NCBI RefSeq assembly: GCF_005870035.1
Contig: NZ_SWJG01000001.1
Coordinates: 1,413,639-1,477,638 of the forward strand
Origin: Spirosoma lacussanchae
GTDB taxonomy: Bacteria; Bacteroidota; Bacteroidia; Cytophagales; Spirosomataceae
Reading direction: 5' to 3'
Length of the DNA stretch: 64,000 nt
Shown: piece after piece, positions 51,873-61,072 of the stretch
Layout of the letters: every line of letters begins with the position of its first letter
Numbering within the stretch: the stretch's first letter is position 1
The notes under the pieces: model-generated
The model's database searches: none
What the model saw: only the letters and a program-made list of their open reading frames with translations
What the model was told of the DNA's origin: nothing
Translations under genes and position numbers: made by a program

Positions 51873-54566
51873 ATGAAACCATTCGTACTGTTTGGCCTAT
51901 TTATTCTTAGCTCGGTAGCCGCCCTGGCCCAGACAGGTTTGCGGGGCACGGTGAAAAACGCAAAGGGAGACGCCCTGCCTTACGCGGCCATTATCGTCAA
52001 AGGCAGTGCGGCTACCGATCGTTCGCAGGGAACGATTACCAACGACGAAGGGCGCTATGAACTGGCGCTGACGCCGGGGCAGTACGCCGTCACGTTCCAG
52101 TACCTGGGCTTTCAGGCGGTTCAGAAAACGGTAGAGATTACCAATGGCTTCCAGACTATCGATGTGGTGCTGGAAGAGCAGGCCTTCCGGCTGGCCGAAG
52201 TGCAGGCCAAAGCCGGCAACGAAGACCCGGCCTATAGCATCATGCGCCGGGCCATTGCCAAAAGCCGGTTTCACCAGTTGCAGGTGCAGCAGTTCACGGC
52301 CCGTAACTACGGCAAAGCGTCGTTTGTGGTGCTGAAGCTGCCGGCCATTGCCAATATGTTCAAGAAACAGCTGGCCGAGGCCGAACGCGAAGCCAACTTT
52401 AAAGTGGGTCGCCCGATTCTGTACGAGACCGTGTCGGAGGTGACGTTCAGGCAGCCGGCTTCGTACAACCGGCGGATCATTGCGTCCCGCAATTCGCAGA
52501 TCGATCAGGTCGTACCGGCTTCATTTTACCTGGGCTCTTTCTACGCGCCCAAGATAGCCGGTTGTGTGTCGCCCCTGTCACCGAGTGCGTTTGCGTATTA
52601 CAAATTTGAATACGAGGGCACCTTCCGCGAACCGGGTCCGAACGGGCGGGAGATCGAAATCAGCAAAATTCGGGTTATTCCGCGCTCCTGGGGCGAAGGT
52701 GTTTTTCGGGGGGTGATCTACATCATCGAGAACACCTGGGCCATGCATAGTTTCCAGCTGGAATACCGCAGCAGTCAGGGCTTTACGACCAACACCCGCG
52801 CCACACTCTCGCCCATCAAGAACGTGTGGGTGCCGGTGAACTTCCGGTTCGAGAGCAAAGGCAGCTTTTTCGGGGTCGAGTTCACGGCCCAGGGCGCCAG
52901 CAGCCAGACCTATAATCAGCTGACCGTTAACCCGGCTTTCGTGGACGATGTGCCGGTCATCGACGAGAAAAAAGAGAAGCCAGCTTCGGTGCTGAGCCAG
53001 CGCGATATCAAGGGGCAGTCGTTTGAGCAGACGGTGAAGAAACAGAAAGAGCTGACGACGAAGAACTTCAAACAGCTCATCAAGGAATACGAAAAGCAGC
53101 AGTTCAAAGATCGCAAGAAAAAAGGGGACGATGTGCAGGTGGTACGGAACGACTCAACCGCAATCGATTCGCTGGCGGGCAAACGCTCCACGGCGTTCTG
53201 GGATTCGATCCGGGCGGTGCCGCTGACTAGTGCCGAAATAACGAGCTACGCCAAAAACGATAGCCTGCGGATCACCCGCGAGGTGAAAATGAAAGCCGAT
53301 AGTCTAAAAGGCAAAAAGAAAGACAAGTTCTCGCCGGTCGGTTTTGCGCTGTCTGGCTCCACGTTCCGGCTTGGCCCCCGAACACGCCTGGTCTGGACGA
53401 GTCCAGTATCCAACATCGAGTACAATACTGTGGAGGGCTACGCTATCGAGGGCGGCCTGCGACTGAACCGAATGGCCAGTAAAGCCGATTCACTCAAAAC
53501 CCCGAATGTGTTTCGGTCTATACCGCGCTGGTACGTGGGCGCCGTAGGGCGGTACCAGTTTGGACCCAGGGCGCTGGTGGGCTACGGACAAACGGGGGTG
53601 CGGTTTGTGAAAGGCAGTCTGGACGCATCGGGCGGGCGGTATTTCTACCAGTTTAACCCGGCTAACCCGATTAGTCCCGCACTGAACGGCCTGACGACCC
53701 TGGTTTTCGAGCAGAACTTCATGAAGCTTTACGCCAAGGATTTTGTGAAGCTGCGGGGCGACGTGCGGACGCTGAACGACCGGCTCTCGCTGGCGGGCAG
53801 TTTTGAATACGCCCGACGCAGCGAACTGGCCAACTTTAAAGAATCGATCAGCCCCTGGATCGATTGGAAGAACCGCACCTTTACCCCCAACCGCCCCGAC
53901 AACGTCGAGCTGGCCACCACCAGCTTCCCGACCCATAACGCCCTCACGCTCGATTTGTGGGCCCATCTCAACCTGGGAACGATCCGGTACCGGGTGCGCA
54001 ACGGGGTTCGGTATCGGCTGGTCGATGACGAAGCCCCCGTCCTGAGCCTGAACTACCGGCGTGGCCTGGGCGACGTAGATTATGATTTTCTACAGCTCTC
54101 GGCCCGGCAATCGCTCGAGACGGGTATCCGCAGCCGACTCAGTTACGCGGTATCGGCCGGGGCATTCGTGCAGGATCGGAAGCTGTTCTTCCCGGACTTC
54201 AAACACTTCATGGGCAATGAATTCTGGTTCCAGCAGGGCGACCCGGTCACGGTATTCCGCATGTTGCCGTATTATCGATACAGCACCGCCAGCCGCTTTG
54301 CCGAAGCCCACGTGTTCGGCGAGTTCCGGAAGTTCATCCTCACCCAGGTAACTGTACTGCGGCTGCTCGACCTGCGCGAGAATCTGTTCGTCAACTACCT
54401 GACCACCCCCGCGCTGAAGAACTATACCGAAGTAGGGTACGGGCTGAACGGGCTTGTGCCTAAAGTGCTGCCGTTTTTCCGGGTAGAGGTGATCGGCCAG
54501 TTTCAGGATGGAGCCTACAAAGGGCTGGGTTATCGGCTGGGTACTACGCTCAACTTTGGGCGGTAG
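51873..54566 (+). CDS. DUF5686 outer-membrane-associated protein with carboxypeptidase-regulatory-like domain
   Basis: 897 aa from the ATG at 51873 (MKPFVLFGLFILSSVAALAQ is the signal peptide). A CarboxypepD-reg-like beta-sandwich follows (about 22-110: LRGTVKNAKGDALPYAAIIV, FQYLGFQAVQKTVEI, VVLEEQAFRLAEV). The long C-terminal region has alternating amphipathic strands and a basic coiled-coil insert near 385-420, as in DUF5686 family proteins. The terminal residues (YRLGTTLNFGR) suit an outer-membrane barrel end. Function unknown; paralogues are common in Bacteroidota. Confidence 0.82.
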   Translation: MKPFVLFGLFILSSVAALAQTGLRGTVKNAKGDALPYAAIIVKGSAATDRSQGTITNDEGRYELALTPGQYAVTFQYLGFQAVQKTVEITNGFQTIDVVLEEQAFRLAEVQAKAGNEDPAYSIMRRAIAKSRFHQLQVQQFTARNYGKASFVVLKLPAIANMFKKQLAEAEREANFKVGRPILYETVSEVTFRQPASYNRRIIASRNSQIDQVVPASFYLGSFYAPKIAGCVSPLSPSAFAYYKFEYEGTFREPGPNGREIEISKIRVIPRSWGEGVFRGVIYIIENTWAMHSFQLEYRSSQGFTTNTRATLSPIKNVWVPVNFRFESKGSFFGVEFTAQGASSQTYNQLTVNPAFVDDVPVIDEKKEKPASVLSQRDIKGQSFEQTVKKQKELTTKNFKQLIKEYEKQQFKDRKKKGDDVQVVRNDSTAIDSLAGKRSTAFWDSIRAVPLTSAEITSYAKNDSLRITREVKMKADSLKGKKKDKFSPVGFALSGSTFRLGPRTRLVWTSPVSNIEYNTVEGYAIEGGLRLNRMASKADSLKTPNVFRSIPRWYVGAVGRYQFGPRALVGYGQTGVRFVKGSLDASGGRYFYQFNPANPISPALNGLTTLVFEQNFMKLYAKDFVKLRGDVRTLNDRLSLAGSFEYARRSELANFKESISPWIDWKNRTFTPNRPDNVELATTSFPTHNALTLDLWAHLNLGTIRYRVRNGVRYRLVDDEAPVLSLNYRRGLGDVDYDFLQLSARQSLETGIRSRLSYAVSAGAFVQDRKLFFPDFKHFMGNEFWFQQGDPVTVFRMLPYYRYSTASRFAEAHVFGEFRKFILTQVTVLRLLDLRENLFVNYLTTPALKNYTEVGYGLNGLVPKVLPFFRVEVIGQFQDGAYKGLGYRLGTTLNFGR

Positions 54567-54692
54567 CGCGGGCGGATACGGCCGTTGGGCTAACTTTTAC
54601 GGAAACGGCGGGTTACAGTCTTACCCGTCGGCATACCACAGCGTGTTTGGCCAGGCTGGCTGTCGGCAGGGTATAACATCCACGTTTCCGTT

Positions 54693-55778
54693 ATGCAACG
54701 TCGTTCCTTTATCCAAACCTCGCTCTCGGCGGCTGCCGGGCTTAGTCAGCTGAGCCTGGCGGTACCCATGGCTCTCCCCGAACCGACACCCGACAAACTA
54801 CCCCGCTGGCGGGGGTTCAACCTGCTCGAAAAGTTCGTGGCCGGCAACACCGGGCCCACGCCGGCCGGGCCGTATCAGGAGCGCGACTTCGACATGATCG
54901 CCGACTGGGGGTTCAACTTCGTACGGTTACCCATGTCGTACCACTGCTGGGCTACCCCCGACCCGGCCCACTGGACCGAGCTCAACGAGAAGGTGCTGAA
55001 AGAGGTAGACGAAGCCGTGGCGTTCGGGCGGCAGTACAAGATTCATGTTAACCTGAACCTGCACCGGATTCCGGGCTATTGCGTGAACCCGCCCGCCGAA
55101 CCGCTTGATCTGTGGACCGATGAGCGAGCACTAGAAGCAGCCGTTTTTCACTGGAAACACCTGGCCGAACGCTATAAAGGCCTGCCCAACCGGGAGGTCT
55201 CCTTCGATCTCATCAATGAGCCCACCACCGACGAAACCAATTACCTGCGGGTGGTGCGGGCGCTGGTTGAGGGGATTCGCTCGGTCGATCCGGACCGGCT
55301 GATCATTGCCGATGGGCTGCAGTACGGCAACCAGCCCGTGTTCAGGCTGGCCGATCTGAAAGTAGGCCAAAGCACCCGGGGGTATCTGCCCATGAACGTC
55401 AGCCATTACAAGGCAGAGTGGGTGCCCATGCTCAAAGATACGCCCCCGCCAACCTGGCCGGCCCAGTGGATGAATACTACCTGGAGTGCGGATTCGCTGC
55501 GGAAGATCGCGATCGAGCCCTGGCAGAAACTGCAGAAGCAGGGCGTGGGCGTACACGTGGGCGAGTGGGGCTGCTACAACAAAACCCCCCACGACGTGGC
55601 GCTGCGCTGGATGGAAGATCAGCTCAAACTCTGGAAACAGGCCGGTTGGGGCTGGTCGCTCTGGAACTTCCGGGGCGCCTTTGGTATACTCAACAGCGAC
55701 CGGACCGACATTGAGTACAAGCGCTACAAGGGCATGAAGCTCGACGAGAAAATGCTGGCCTTGCTTCGCCGGTATTGA
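54693..55778 (+). CDS. Glycoside hydrolase family 5 (cellulase-like)
   Basis: 361 aa. A Tat-like leader (MQRRSFIQTSLSAAAG) indicates export. TIM-barrel GH5 features: RGFNLLEKFVAG, FDMIADWGFNFVRLPMSY, INLHR-like region VNLNLHRIPGYC, the acid/base Glu near 176 in FDLINEP, HYKAEW, and the nucleophile Glu near 291 in GVHVGEWGCY; WSLWNFRGAFGILNSDR follows. Acts on beta-glucans or mannans in the periplasm; the exact substrate is not predictable. No other polysaccharide-utilisation gene is adjacent. Confidence 0.88.
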   Translation: MQRRSFIQTSLSAAAGLSQLSLAVPMALPEPTPDKLPRWRGFNLLEKFVAGNTGPTPAGPYQERDFDMIADWGFNFVRLPMSYHCWATPDPAHWTELNEKVLKEVDEAVAFGRQYKIHVNLNLHRIPGYCVNPPAEPLDLWTDERALEAAVFHWKHLAERYKGLPNREVSFDLINEPTTDETNYLRVVRALVEGIRSVDPDRLIIADGLQYGNQPVFRLADLKVGQSTRGYLPMNVSHYKAEWVPMLKDTPPPTWPAQWMNTTWSADSLRKIAIEPWQKLQKQGVGVHVGEWGCYNKTPHDVALRWMEDQLKLWKQAGWGWSLWNFRGAFGILNSDRTDIEYKRYKGMKLDEKMLALLRRY

Positions 55779-55864
55779 CCGGATATGAACAAAGTCGCTG
55801 ATTTCTACACGATTCGCTAATACAATCATAAAATCGGCGTAACGGGCAAGGGTCGGCAAGTCTG

Positions 55865-55872
55865 TACTTTTG
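55865..55872 (+). promoter_or_regulatory. Candidate -7 box for the metallophosphoesterase gene
   Basis: TACTTTTG is an exact TAnnTTTG match, 17 bp before the ATG at 55890. No clear -33 TTTG lies at the expected distance. Confidence 0.3.
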
Positions 55873-55889
55873 GCAAACCATCATGACGC

Positions 55890-56810
55890 ATGAATCGTCG
55901 CGACGTTGTCAAACGAGTTAGTACGGGCCTGGCCGCCCTTTCGACCCCTCACCTTGTTTCTGCCCGGCCCGTTGCGGCCCCCAGGCGCCGACTCCTGCGC
56001 ATTGCTCACCTGACCGATGTTCACATGCAGCCCATCATTGGCGCGGCCAAAGGGTTTGAACGATGCCTGCACCATCTTCAGGATCTGCCCGACCGGCCCG
56101 ACCTGATCCTGAACGGGGGCGACGCCATCATGGAAGCCCACGGCCGTAGCCAGGAGAGCGTTAAACGCCAGTGGAGTCTCTACAACAAGGTGTTGACGAA
56201 TGAAAATGCCCTGCCGGTACTCAGTTGCATCGGTAATCATGACATCTGGTGCCATCAGGACCGGAACGGGTCGTTTTTGTCGGGGCGGCAGTGGGCCATG
56301 GACGAACTGCATCTTACCCAGCGCTATTATAGTCTGGATCGTAACGGCTGGCGCATTATCGTGCTGGACAGCGTGCAGCCCAAAGCCGATGGCAGCTGGT
56401 ATACCGCCCATCTCGACGAGGAACAGTACACCTGGCTCGAAGCCGAACTGAAAGCCACACCGGCCAGTACGCCTGTCCTGATCGTATCGCACGTGCCCAT
56501 CCTGGCCGCCTGTGTGTTCTTCGACGGCAAACGCTTCGAGGGCGACCACTGGAACGTGCCGTCGCGCTGGATGCACAGCGATACCGTTCGATTAACGGGC
56601 CTCTTTAACCAGTATCCGAACGTGAAAGCGGCCCTGAGTGGTCATATTCACCTGACCGACCGGGTCGACTACAACGGCGTTTCGTACTACTGCAACGGCG
56701 CCGTGAGCGGAGCCTGGTGGTTTGGCCGGTATCATCATACATCTGCCGGGTACGCGCTGGTTGATTTGTACGACGACGGCTCGGTCGAGAACCGCTACCT
56801 CAGCTATTAG
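55890..56810 (+). CDS. Exported calcineurin-like metallophosphoesterase
   Basis: 306 aa. Tat-like signal (MNRRDVVKRVSTGLAALST). All five metallophosphoesterase motifs: AHLTDVHMQP (DxH), LNGGDAIM (GD), CIGNHDIW (GNHD), VSHVPIL (H) and LSGHIHLTDRV (GHxH). Two-metal phosphodiesterase or phosphatase acting outside the cytoplasm. Substrate unknown. Confidence 0.88.
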   Translation: MNRRDVVKRVSTGLAALSTPHLVSARPVAAPRRRLLRIAHLTDVHMQPIIGAAKGFERCLHHLQDLPDRPDLILNGGDAIMEAHGRSQESVKRQWSLYNKVLTNENALPVLSCIGNHDIWCHQDRNGSFLSGRQWAMDELHLTQRYYSLDRNGWRIIVLDSVQPKADGSWYTAHLDEEQYTWLEAELKATPASTPVLIVSHVPILAACVFFDGKRFEGDHWNVPSRWMHSDTVRLTGLFNQYPNVKAALSGHIHLTDRVDYNGVSYYCNGAVSGAWWFGRYHHTSAGYALVDLYDDGSVENRYLSY

Positions 56811-56850
56811 GTTATCCCTTCGCCTGAATTATCCGGGCGAAGAGATACGT

Positions 56851-57345
56851 ATGCAAAACATCAAAGACCTGTTTGAGGTATTTCCGCGCGCTGGCCGGGT
56901 GGAGTGGATCGGCATTCGGCCCGAGCGCCGGGGAGCGGTCCGTGTTGTCGACTCGGTCGAGGTATCGACGAAAGGGGGGCTGGTCGGCGATCACTACAGC
57001 GGGCAGAGCGGTAACCGCCATGTTACCCTGATCCAGGCCGAACATCTGCCGGTGGTGGCGGCTCTAACGGGGCGCGATGCCCTCGATCCGGCCCTGCTGC
57101 GTCGGAACCTGGTTATATCGGGCATAAACCTGCTGGCCCTGAAAGACCACCGGCTCCAGTTCGGCGACCCGGCCAGCGGGGGCGTAGTTCTCCAGATCAC
57201 CGGCCAGTGTCATCCCTGCTCCAAGATGGAAACGGCGCTCGGTCCCGGCGGCTATAATGCGATGCGGGGCCACGGCGGGCTGACGGCTAAGGTCATTCAG
57301 GGTGGAACAATCGGGGCGGGTGATCCGGTTGTTGTCCTGCCCTGA
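56851..57345 (+). CDS. MOSC domain protein
   Basis: 164 aa from the ATG at 56851 (MQNIKDLFEV); the longer frame overlaps the phosphoesterase gene in another frame and is rejected. The MOSC fold is shown by GRVEWIGIRPERRGAVRVVDSVEV, GLVGDHYSGQSGNRHVTLIQ, LLRRNLVISGINLLALK and ITGQCHPCSKMETALGPGGY with the conserved Cys, then GAGDPVVVL. MOSC proteins carry or transfer sulfur to molybdenum-type targets (YiiM-like). The window also encodes a molybdoenzyme, though far away. Confidence 0.83.
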   Translation: MQNIKDLFEVFPRAGRVEWIGIRPERRGAVRVVDSVEVSTKGGLVGDHYSGQSGNRHVTLIQAEHLPVVAALTGRDALDPALLRRNLVISGINLLALKDHRLQFGDPASGGVVLQITGQCHPCSKMETALGPGGYNAMRGHGGLTAKVIQGGTIGAGDPVVVLP

Positions 57346-57360
57346 CCGGGTTAGGGCTGG

Positions 57361-58131
57361 CTACTGGCGGGGCGCGTCGGGGTCGGCCTGCAGGCGGCTG
57401 GGGCGGTTGAACCCGTAGCGAAAGCGGTTGCGGAGTTGCTGGAGGGTGTTGATCAGATCATAGTCCGATGCTTTGAGCAGGAACTCGTCGTCCAGATCGC
57501 AGAAGTCGTAGAACCGGTCGATGTCATCGCCCTTGAGGTCGGTAGCCTGATCGACCAGCAGCCGGAACCGTTCGAGCGCCAGCGCATGTCGGCGGTCCTG
57601 CTGCATAATGTAATACGCCTTGCGGTCTGACTTGGGCCGTTTACCAAACAGTTCGTACAGCAGAGTAACGCCCGCACCATCGGCCAGCCGGTCAAATGCC
57701 TGTTCGCCCGTTACTTTTCGGGACGCGGTGGGCTCGGCCAGCACCTGCTGAATTTCGCGTTTTACCTCTTCATACCGCTTGGCCGTTACGGTCACCTCGG
57801 CCAGGTCGACGACCCGGTAGGGCATGGGCGGTAACGATTTGGCCACAATAGTCGGGTTGTCCGAACCGTCGTACCGGATGGCGGTGCGGTTGTAGAGCTG
57901 GCTGTTCAGGATAAGCGAATCGCCGGGTTGGATGGTCAGAAAAAAACGACCGGCTGCGTTGGTTCGGGCCCGCTGGCGGGTGCGCTGGTTGATGACCGTT
58001 GCCCGGTCTACCCCCTTCTGCGTCGTTTGATCGATGACCGTTCCGATCACGTATTTCCCCTGCGCCCACACGTCAGTCAAACTGCAGAGGGCAACGGCCA
58101 GTACCAGGAAAAAACGGCTCGGATACGACAT
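57361..58131 (-). CDS. Exported carboxypeptidase-regulatory-like domain protein
   Basis: 256 aa. Signal peptide (MSYPSRFFLVLAVALCSLTD ... AQ), then a CarboxypepD-reg-like beta-sandwich (YVIGTVIDQTTQKGVDRATV, TNAAGRFFLTIQPGDSLIL). The C-terminal half is helical and charged (EVKREIQQVLAEPT, LDDEFLLKASDYDLINTL). A common Bacteroidota architecture of unknown role, probably periplasmic. Convergent with the MOSC gene, 15 bp apart. Confidence 0.75.
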   Translation of the reverse strand: MSYPSRFFLVLAVALCSLTDVWAQGKYVIGTVIDQTTQKGVDRATVINQRTRQRARTNAAGRFFLTIQPGDSLILNSQLYNRTAIRYDGSDNPTIVAKSLPPMPYRVVDLAEVTVTAKRYEEVKREIQQVLAEPTASRKVTGEQAFDRLADGAGVTLLYELFGKRPKSDRKAYYIMQQDRRHALALERFRLLVDQATDLKGDDIDRFYDFCDLDDEFLLKASDYDLINTLQQLRNRFRYGFNRPSRLQADPDAPRQ

Positions 58132-58143
58132 AGCTAAAACGGG

Positions 58144-58216
58144 TCAGAACCAGCTGGCTGGTGAGCAGTGGCAAGATAGGGAGTTGCCGCACGATTCACT
58201 ACCCAACTGGTTCTGA
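58144..58216 (-). terminator. Nested hairpin terminator downstream of the HAD gene
   Basis: TCAGAACCAG pairs with CTGGTTCTGA; inside it GTGGCAA pairs with TTGCCGCAC imperfectly. On the minus strand the outer stem is followed by CCCGTTTTAG, giving a short U-tract after the HAD-hydrolase gene. Confidence 0.55.
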
Positions 58217-58279
58217 ATAACAGTTCCGTAAAACTACAAGTTTCGGAGCAGGGCCCCGACAAACGGACGTTAAAAAAAC

Positions 58280-58945
58280 TTAAGACGCTACCCCGTACAG
58301 GCGCTGCAACCGATCGAGATCCATGTCGGTAAAGTCGTGAATACTGTCGTCGACAAAAGGCCGCAGATCGTCGAACGAAAGGGTAGTGGCTACGCCCACC
58401 ACCTGCGCCCTCGCAGCCCGGGCCGCCTGAATGCCGGTCATGGAGTCTTCGAACACCACGCTATCGGCCGGGTCGACGCCGAGTTGCTGCATGGCTTTCT
58501 GGTAAATTTCCGGGTCCGGTTTGGGATGGCTGACCATGCTTTCGTTCAGAAGGGCATCGAAAAAAGGCCGTAGCTCAAGCGTGTCGATGACCAGCTCCAG
58601 GTTCTCGACCGGGGCGGACGTGGCTACGGCGGTGCGAATTCCAGCTGCTTTCAGGGCTTTCAGAAAGTCAACCAGTCCGGCAACGGGGGTGATGACCGGG
58701 CGGTACAGCTCCCGAAATAAGGCTTCTTTTTCGTTGCCGAGCCGGAGCACCTCGTCAGGCGTCAGGGTTTGGTCGGCAAACAGGTGGGCTACGATGTGGG
58801 TGTTGTGCTTACCGGACACATGTTCCACGAAATCGGCGTCGCTCAGGGTTTTTCCGTTGCGCTGGTAGTACTCACGCCAGGCAATGCGGTGGTGCGGATT
58901 GGTATCCACAATCACCCCGTCCATATCAAAAATAACTGCTTTCAT
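58280..58945 (-). CDS. HAD-superfamily hydrolase, beta-phosphoglucomutase-like
   Basis: 221 aa. HAD motif I is FDMDGVIVDTNP (nucleophile Asp and acid/base Asp), motif II is VATSAP, motif III Lys is in SHPKPDPEIYQKAM, and motif IV is VVFEDSMTGIQAARAA. The helical cap between residues 15 and 85 is the subclass I type. Likely a sugar-phosphate phosphatase or phosphoglucomutase; substrate unresolved. Confidence 0.87.
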   Translation of the reverse strand: MKAVIFDMDGVIVDTNPHHRIAWREYYQRNGKTLSDADFVEHVSGKHNTHIVAHLFADQTLTPDEVLRLGNEKEALFRELYRPVITPVAGLVDFLKALKAAGIRTAVATSAPVENLELVIDTLELRPFFDALLNESMVSHPKPDPEIYQKAMQQLGVDPADSVVFEDSMTGIQAARAARAQVVGVATTLSFDDLRPFVDDSIHDFTDMDLDRLQRLYGVAS

Positions 58946-59026
58946 TCACCAGGATTGAGTAAGAGAAGAAGCGGGTGCAGGGCCACTAACCGCCCTAAGA
59001 CGGGGCTCCGTTGTCCGTTCTTCGGG

Positions 59027-60235
59027 TTAGAACAGGTTTACGAGTCGGGCCAGGCCCGCCGAAATCAGAAGCATCAGCGCCACAAAGCCCAGCCCGAAAT
59101 AAAGGCCGAACCCTTCAGCAATGAAGCCAACCAGCGGTGGGCCAGCCAGAAAACCGATGAAACTGAACGTGGCAAAGGTAGCCAGACCAGCCGCAGGCGG
59201 AATACCCGGCACCCGTAGCGCAGCCGCGTACAGGACCGGTGCCCCCAGCGAACAGCCGGCCCCCAGCAACCCGAATCCCAGCAGCGCCGTGGTCGGGTAG
59301 GGCAGCGCAATGGCGATAACCAAACCCAGCGCGGCCAGAACACCACCGATCTGCAACCAGCGTTTGCCGCCAATTTTCGGGATGATGGCATCGCCCAGAA
59401 AACGGAATCCGGTCATAGTGAGCGAGAAGCTGGCAAAACCCAGGGCGGCAATCTGGCTGCTGGCTCCCAGGGTTTCGCGCAGGTAGACGGCGCTCCAGTC
59501 GAAAGCGGCTCCTTCGCCCATGGCCAGGGCCAGCCCAATAAGGATCATGAGCAACAGGTCGAAGGTTGGCATAACAAAGGAGGAGCCGGCCTTCTCGCCG
59601 GTTTCGGTACGGCTGCTCGATGGAATCCGGGCCAGCATGGGCTGTATCAGAAACGTAGCCAGCAGGATCAGTACCGATATTACCATGATATGAACCGGGG
59701 GCGGTACGTGCAGGGCTATCACGGCCCCCGCAATACCCGAACCCAGCAGGCCACCGAGGCTCCACATGCCATGGCAGGACGACATGATCACGCTGCCCTG
59801 GTGGCGTTCCAGGTTAGTGGCGCTGGTGTTCATAGCCACGTTGATGAGCGCTGCGGCCAGCCCGACCAGAAACAGACCAATGGTCAACACGAGCGTATTG
59901 GGCGCGTTAATCGGGATGCACATGAAGATGGCCAGCCCGACCGCCGACCAGAAACAGGACCGCGCTTCGCCAAGCCGGGCAATGATCCGGCCCGTCAGCG
60001 GGTTCATCACCAGCAAACCGGCCGGCATGGCAAACAGAACCAGGCCCAGCTCGGCTTCCGATAAACTCAGCTTCTGTTTTACGTAGGGAATGTGAGAAAC
60101 CCAGCTGCCGAACAGCAGGCTGTCTGACGCAAAGACCAACCCAACGGCCAGCGCCTGTCGGTTCATGAAGAACGACAGTACGCTCCGAACGAGTAGGTTG
60201 AGGTGTGATTTGTTGAGGGTAACCGGTGTATTCAT
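59027..60235 (-). CDS. Major facilitator superfamily transporter
   Basis: 402 aa with twelve hydrophobic segments. The loop 2-3 region (LLVMNPLTGRIIARLGEAR) is the MFS signature A-like motif, and SSCHGMWSLGGLLGSGIAGA follows in segments 5-6. It resembles fucose/sugar-type or YbjJ-like MFS proteins. Substrate unknown. Its start codon lies 8 bp past a hairpin with a U-tract, so its expression may depend on read-through or on its own promoter. Confidence 0.85.
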   Translation of the reverse strand: MNTPVTLNKSHLNLLVRSVLSFFMNRQALAVGLVFASDSLLFGSWVSHIPYVKQKLSLSEAELGLVLFAMPAGLLVMNPLTGRIIARLGEARSCFWSAVGLAIFMCIPINAPNTLVLTIGLFLVGLAAALINVAMNTSATNLERHQGSVIMSSCHGMWSLGGLLGSGIAGAVIALHVPPPVHIMVISVLILLATFLIQPMLARIPSSSRTETGEKAGSSFVMPTFDLLLMILIGLALAMGEGAAFDWSAVYLRETLGASSQIAALGFASFSLTMTGFRFLGDAIIPKIGGKRWLQIGGVLAALGLVIAIALPYPTTALLGFGLLGAGCSLGAPVLYAAALRVPGIPPAAGLATFATFSFIGFLAGPPLVGFIAEGFGLYFGLGFVALMLLISAGLARLVNLF

Positions 60236-60243
60236 GCTGCAAA

Positions 60244-60267
60244 AATAGCCGGTGGTAGCCGGCTATT
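60244..60267 (-). terminator. Intrinsic terminator after msrA, directly before the MFS start
   Basis: AATAGCCGG pairs perfectly with CCGGCTATT around a 6-base loop. On the minus strand the stem runs into a T5 tract. It ends only 8 bp before the MFS start codon. Confidence 0.65.
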
Positions 60268-60320
60268 CTGTGTGTTTATTATCCGCTGCTGATGCTGTAT
60301 TATCTTTTTGATGCCGCTAA

Positions 60321-60983
60321 TTAGCGATTCATTGTTAACGACGTATTATTTTTAAGCCGTCCGGCCATCGCTTTGCGGAGCTTTTCGACCTTGGGTAGCG
60401 ATACCCGCTGGATGTACGGCTGATCAGGATGCAGGGCGAAATAGTTCTGGTGGTAATTTTCGGCGGGGTAGAAAGCCTGAAACGCTACTACTTCAGTGAC
60501 CACTTTGCCCGAATAATGCCCCGAGTCATTGACCCGTTTGATGGCGGCCAGGATTTCGGCCTTCTCGGCGGGGGTGCGGTAAAACGCAACGGACCGGTAA
60601 TCGCGGCCAACGTCGGGTCCCTGGCGGTTGAGGGTCGTGGGGTCATGGCCGGCAAAAAAAGCGTCGAGCAGCTGGGCGTAGCTGATGACTTTGGGGTCGT
60701 AATAAACCTGTACCGATTCGGCATGGCCGGTTCGGTCGGTGCCTACCTGTTCATAGGTTGGGTTTTTGACCGAGCCGCCCGAATAACCCGAGACGACCTC
60801 GCGCACGCCTTTGAGCTGGTCCATGCCCTCTTCAAGTGCCCAGAAGCAGCCGCCCGCAAACGTGGCTACGGCTTCGCCGGGTTTGGGAGCGGGTAATTTG
60901 GCGAAGGCATAATCGGTAGACTGACCCTGAGCCAGACCGGCCAGCGTGATCAGACTCAGTAAGCAAAGAAGGATTCGGTTCAT
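60321..60983 (-). CDS. msrA: Exported peptide-methionine (S)-S-oxide reductase
   Basis: 220 aa. Signal peptide (MNRILLCLLSLITLAGLAQG), so a periplasmic form that repairs oxidised methionines in envelope proteins. The catalytic Cys is in ATFAGGCFWALEEGMDQLKG (GCFW), and GYSGGSVKNPTYEQVGTDRTGHAE is the substrate-binding block. No MsrB domain is fused. Divergent from an AraC regulator gene, 89 bp apart. Confidence 0.95.
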   Translation of the reverse strand: MNRILLCLLSLITLAGLAQGQSTDYAFAKLPAPKPGEAVATFAGGCFWALEEGMDQLKGVREVVSGYSGGSVKNPTYEQVGTDRTGHAESVQVYYDPKVISYAQLLDAFFAGHDPTTLNRQGPDVGRDYRSVAFYRTPAEKAEILAAIKRVNDSGHYSGKVVTEVVAFQAFYPAENYHQNYFALHPDQPYIQRVSLPKVEKLRKAMAGRLKNNTSLTMNR

Positions 60984-61072
60984 GGTGTTTTTTGAATGAG
61001 CAAGCTGTTGGTCTATAAACGTTATAAAGCGAAAAGCGGTTTCCCTCCAAACGCCCTGTTTCGCTGGTCTTT

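Noticed and set aside
58823..58838. parS-like TGTTCCACG match
   Set aside because: Only the left half matches and it lies within the HAD gene.
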